Source: Agelaius tricolor
Taxonomy: Eukaryota; Chordata; Aves; Passeriformes; Icteridae
Assembly: GCA_023055355.1 (NCBI GenBank)
Contig: JALJCS010000029.1
Coordinates: 1,116,001 to 1,180,000, forward strand
Length of the DNA: 64,000 nucleotides
Direction of reading: 5' to 3'
Positions 63,301 through 64,000 of this stretch are shown here, in pieces. The position numbers and the translations under genes are program-made. Each line of letters starts with the position of its first letter. The first letter of the stretch is position 1. The notes beneath the pieces were generated by a model. The model was not told the DNA's origin. It did not search any database and saw only the letters and a program-made list of their open reading frames with translations.

Positions 63301-64000
63301 CTGCAGAGAGTTGGGGTCATTCAGCCTCGAGAAGAGAAGAGAAGGCTCCAGGGAGACCTTAGAGCCCCTTCCAATGCCTAAACAATCTCCAAGAGAGTTG
63401 GAGAGGGTCTTTGGACAAGGGCCTGCAGGGGCGTGGGTTCACCCTGCCAGAAGGGAGTGTTAGATGGGATATTGGAAAGGAATTCTTCCCTGTGAGGATG
63501 GTGATGCCCTTGCACAGGCTGCCTAGAGATGCTGTGGCTGCCCCTGGATCCCTGGAGGTGTCCAAGGCCAGGTTGGATGGGTCTTGGAGCAACCTGGGAT
63601 AGTGAAAGGTGTCCCTGCCCAGGGGAAAGGGTGGACCAAGATGGGCTTAAACGTCTTTCCCAACCCAAACCATTCTGGGATTCTATAGTAGGAGCCTGAC
63701 TCAAAAAGGTTAGACTTTCACTTACTGAAAAATGGAAAGAGGCCACATGAAGGCAGAGCCATGGACAATCTCTGCTTGCAGCAGCAGGAGTGTCCGTAAT
63801 AAGGGATGTCCCCTTGCTGTGAGTGATGGGCTAATTAATAGTTAGTACACTTATTTTTCCCATTTCCAGTGTTTCTAGAGCAGATGGAAAGAATCATTGT
63901 TCAGGTACCTCCAAGTGATTAGCCTTAACCTTACTCCCTAATTTATCTGTGTCCCTCCAGTGAGTTCCCTACAGAGGCAGGTGTAGAAGACTTCACAGGA
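33194..64000 (+). CDS. APLP2: APLP2, amyloid precursor-like protein 2 (spliced, N-terminal part)
   Basis: Six plus-strand exons (33194-33274, 55002-55175, 56426-56555, 61305-61417, 62916-63091, 63961-64000+) join without frameshift. The product begins with a signal peptide, continues through the growth-factor-like domain ([20 protein letters not shown]...) and the copper-binding domain ([12 protein letters not shown]...[20 protein letters not shown]), then the acidic segment. APLP2 is a single-pass membrane glycoprotein of the APP family, cleaved by secretases, with roles in adhesion and neuronal development. [10 protein letters not shown], the FFHKERM block and [10 protein letters not shown] identify APLP2 rather than APP or APLP1. 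The Kunitz domain, E2, membrane segment and cytoplasmic tail lie beyond the right edge. Confidence 0.97.
35107..35133. repeat. 12-bp perfect inverted repeat
   Basis: ATTTACTTCCTA (35107-35118) pairs with TAGGAAGTAAAT (35122-35133), 3-nt loop. Confidence 0.8.
39152..39181 (+). repeat. 15-bp tandem duplication
   Basis: GAAGCTTATGGAAGA occurs twice in succession without mismatch, suggesting a recent slippage or duplication. Confidence 0.9.
39933..39950. repeat. 18-bp perfect palindrome
   Basis: GCTCTACTATAGTAGAGC reads identically on both strands. Confidence 0.85.
41180..41220. repeat. Short bulged hairpin
   Basis: CATTTCCAGAGGCTTTA pairs with TAAAGCCT...CTGGAAATG, with a small bulge at 41208-41211. 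It is too short for a typical microRNA precursor. Confidence 0.6.
48250..48420 (+). repeat. MIR-like (CORE-SINE) fragment
   Basis: GGGTGACCTTAGGCAAGTCA, then CTTGACTTTGTGCCTCAGTTT match the conserved core and 3' part of MIR SINEs (consensus-like GTGACCTTGGGCAAGTCACTT then CTCAGTTTCC). MIR elements are old and rare in birds. The flanks are too diverged to set exact ends. Confidence 0.7.
53403..53424. repeat. 10-bp inverted repeat
   Basis: TCCTGTACCT (53403-53412) and AGGTACAGGA (53415-53424), 2-nt centre. Confidence 0.7.
55002..55175 (+). CDS. APLP2: APLP2 exon 2, growth-factor-like domain
   Basis: 58 codons, phase 0 at both ends; acceptor TTGTCTTCACAG, donor GAG|GTGAGA. It begins [16 protein letters not shown] and ends LQYCQE. 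Cysteines at codons 21, 45 and 56 of the exon are conserved E1 disulphide partners. Confidence 0.97.
55176..56425 (+). other. APLP2: APLP2 intron 2
   Basis: 1,250 bases. The frame of exon 3 stays open backwards into this intron for about 134 codons (from 56024). No repeat was identified. Confidence 0.85.
56426..56555 (+). CDS. APLP2: APLP2 exon 3, growth-factor-like domain, heparin-binding loop
   Basis: 130 bases beginning [16 protein letters not shown] and ending at CCTGG|GTGAGT, so the last base starts the Val codon completed by exon 4. The basic loop [20 protein letters not shown] corresponds to the heparin-binding hairpin of the E1 domain. It has two residues more between CK and KCL than the human APLP2 I remember, matching APP instead. 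Confidence 0.96.
57299..57343. repeat. 18-bp inverted repeat, one mismatch
   Basis: 57299-57316 pairs with 57326-57343 (core TGAATGCTCCCA against TGGGAGCATTGA), 9-nt loop. Confidence 0.8.
57589..57621. repeat. 14-bp perfect inverted repeat
   Basis: TCTCCTTATGATCA (57589-57602) and TGATCATAAGGAGA (57608-57621), 5-nt loop. Confidence 0.85.
59585..61132 (+). mobile_element. Solo LTR of an avian ERVL-type endogenous retrovirus
   Basis: It starts TGTTGTGGTTTAA, a hallmark of a large passerine ERVL LTR group. A GC-rich U3-like part lies at 59810-60210. The 3' part carries AATAAA at 61013-61018, then GTTCTGAGCCTGCTTTGCTC and a tail ending near ACCCCATTAA. No retroviral coding region, primer-binding site or second LTR is adjacent, so it is a solo LTR. 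The terminal CA looks mutated and no target-site duplication could be confirmed. ORFs within it are not retroviral genes. Confidence 0.7.
61305..61417 (+). CDS. APLP2: APLP2 exon 4, copper-binding domain part 1
   Basis: 113 bases; acceptor TTGTGTTTTTCAG, donor GAG|GTAATG. After the split Val codon it encodes [14 protein letters not shown]... to HWHTVAKE. The histidines of HQHWH correspond to copper ligands known in APP. Confidence 0.96.
61418..62915 (+). other. APLP2: APLP2 intron 4
   Basis: About 1.5 kb, with a G-rich patch near 61923 and a poly-T run near 62737. No repeat family was recognised. Confidence 0.85.
62916..63091 (+). CDS. APLP2: APLP2 exon 5, copper-binding domain part 2 and acidic start
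   Basis: 176 bases; acceptor CTCCTTTCAG, donor AAGAG|GTAGAG, ending with two bases of a Ser codon. It encodes [20 protein letters not shown], then the [10 protein letters not shown] block and the acidic run [16 protein letters not shown]. The Tyr and Met of SYGM match APP copper-site residues. The acidic run is shorter than in human APLP2. Confidence 0.96.
63092..63960 (+). other. APLP2: APLP2 intron 5
   Basis: 869 bases, nearly half of it a CR1 3' end in sense orientation. Confidence 0.85.
63306..63688 (+). repeat. CR1 LINE 3' end
   Basis: A 5'-truncated CR1 of about 380 bases: GAGAGTTGGGGTCATTCAGC, then GGCTCCAGGGAGACCTTAGA, AATTCTTCCCTGTGAGGATG, TGGAGCAACCTGGGATAGTG and a terminal CATTCTGGGATTCTATAG. 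Confidence 0.93.
63961..64000 (+). CDS. APLP2: APLP2 exon 6 (partial), acidic region
   Basis: Acceptor GTCCCTCCAG, then T completing Ser and [13 protein letters not shown], matching the APLP2 stretch SEFPTEA.LEDFT. Cut by the right edge. Confidence 0.93.

Noticed and set aside
1..64000. CRISPR arrays, tRNA or rRNA genes, operons
   Set aside because: No regularly spaced repeats, tRNA A/B boxes with cloverleaf, or rRNA segments were seen. The window is eukaryotic.

Overview
The window is vertebrate nuclear DNA, most likely from a bird and probably a passerine. Genes are split by long introns. The interspersed repeats are CR1 LINE 3' ends carrying the typical terminal ATTCTGTG-like motif, and there is an avian ERVL-type solo LTR beginning TGTTGTGGTTTAA. 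No bacterial, plasmid or phage organisation is present. Two conserved protein-coding genes are recognised by exon-level translation, in head-to-head (divergent) order: PRDM10 on the minus strand (left) and APLP2 on the plus strand (right). From memory, this matches the order on human 11q24; bird synteny was not checked.

Layout. 1-15.4 kb: the 5' part of PRDM10. Three coding exons are resolved (5846-5914, 3888-4055, 2266-2325, all phase 0, 99 residues in total). They lie before the PR domain, and the rest of the gene runs off the left edge. 14.5-15.96 kb: the PRDM10 CpG island, with CCAAT boxes, two candidate non-coding first exons, G-runs and two CTCF-like motifs. 15.96-32.8 kb: intergenic DNA with a CR1 copy, simple repeats, a hairpin and one unusually long unexplained minus-strand ORF. 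32.8-33.3 kb: APLP2 CpG-island promoter and exon 1. 33.3-64 kb: APLP2 introns and exons 2-6. Exons 2-5 encode the complete E1 region (growth-factor-like plus copper-binding subdomains). Exon 6 begins the acidic region and is cut by the right edge.

PRDM10 is a PR-domain zinc-finger transcription factor. APLP2 is a type I membrane protein of the amyloid precursor family. Nothing in the sequence ties them functionally beyond neighbourhood.

No clear new biological system was found. The most notable items are a perfect 29-bp inverted repeat with a 5-nt loop in a PRDM10 intron, a probable GC-AG intron in PRDM10, paired CTCF motifs in the PRDM10 island, an ancient MIR-like SINE in APLP2 intron 1, a sense-oriented LTR with its own poly(A) signal in APLP2 intron 3, several other near-perfect hairpins that look like template-switch footprints, and a 262-codon ORF with no recognised homologue. 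Exon boundaries were set by eye from translation and splice consensus; transcription starts are estimates.
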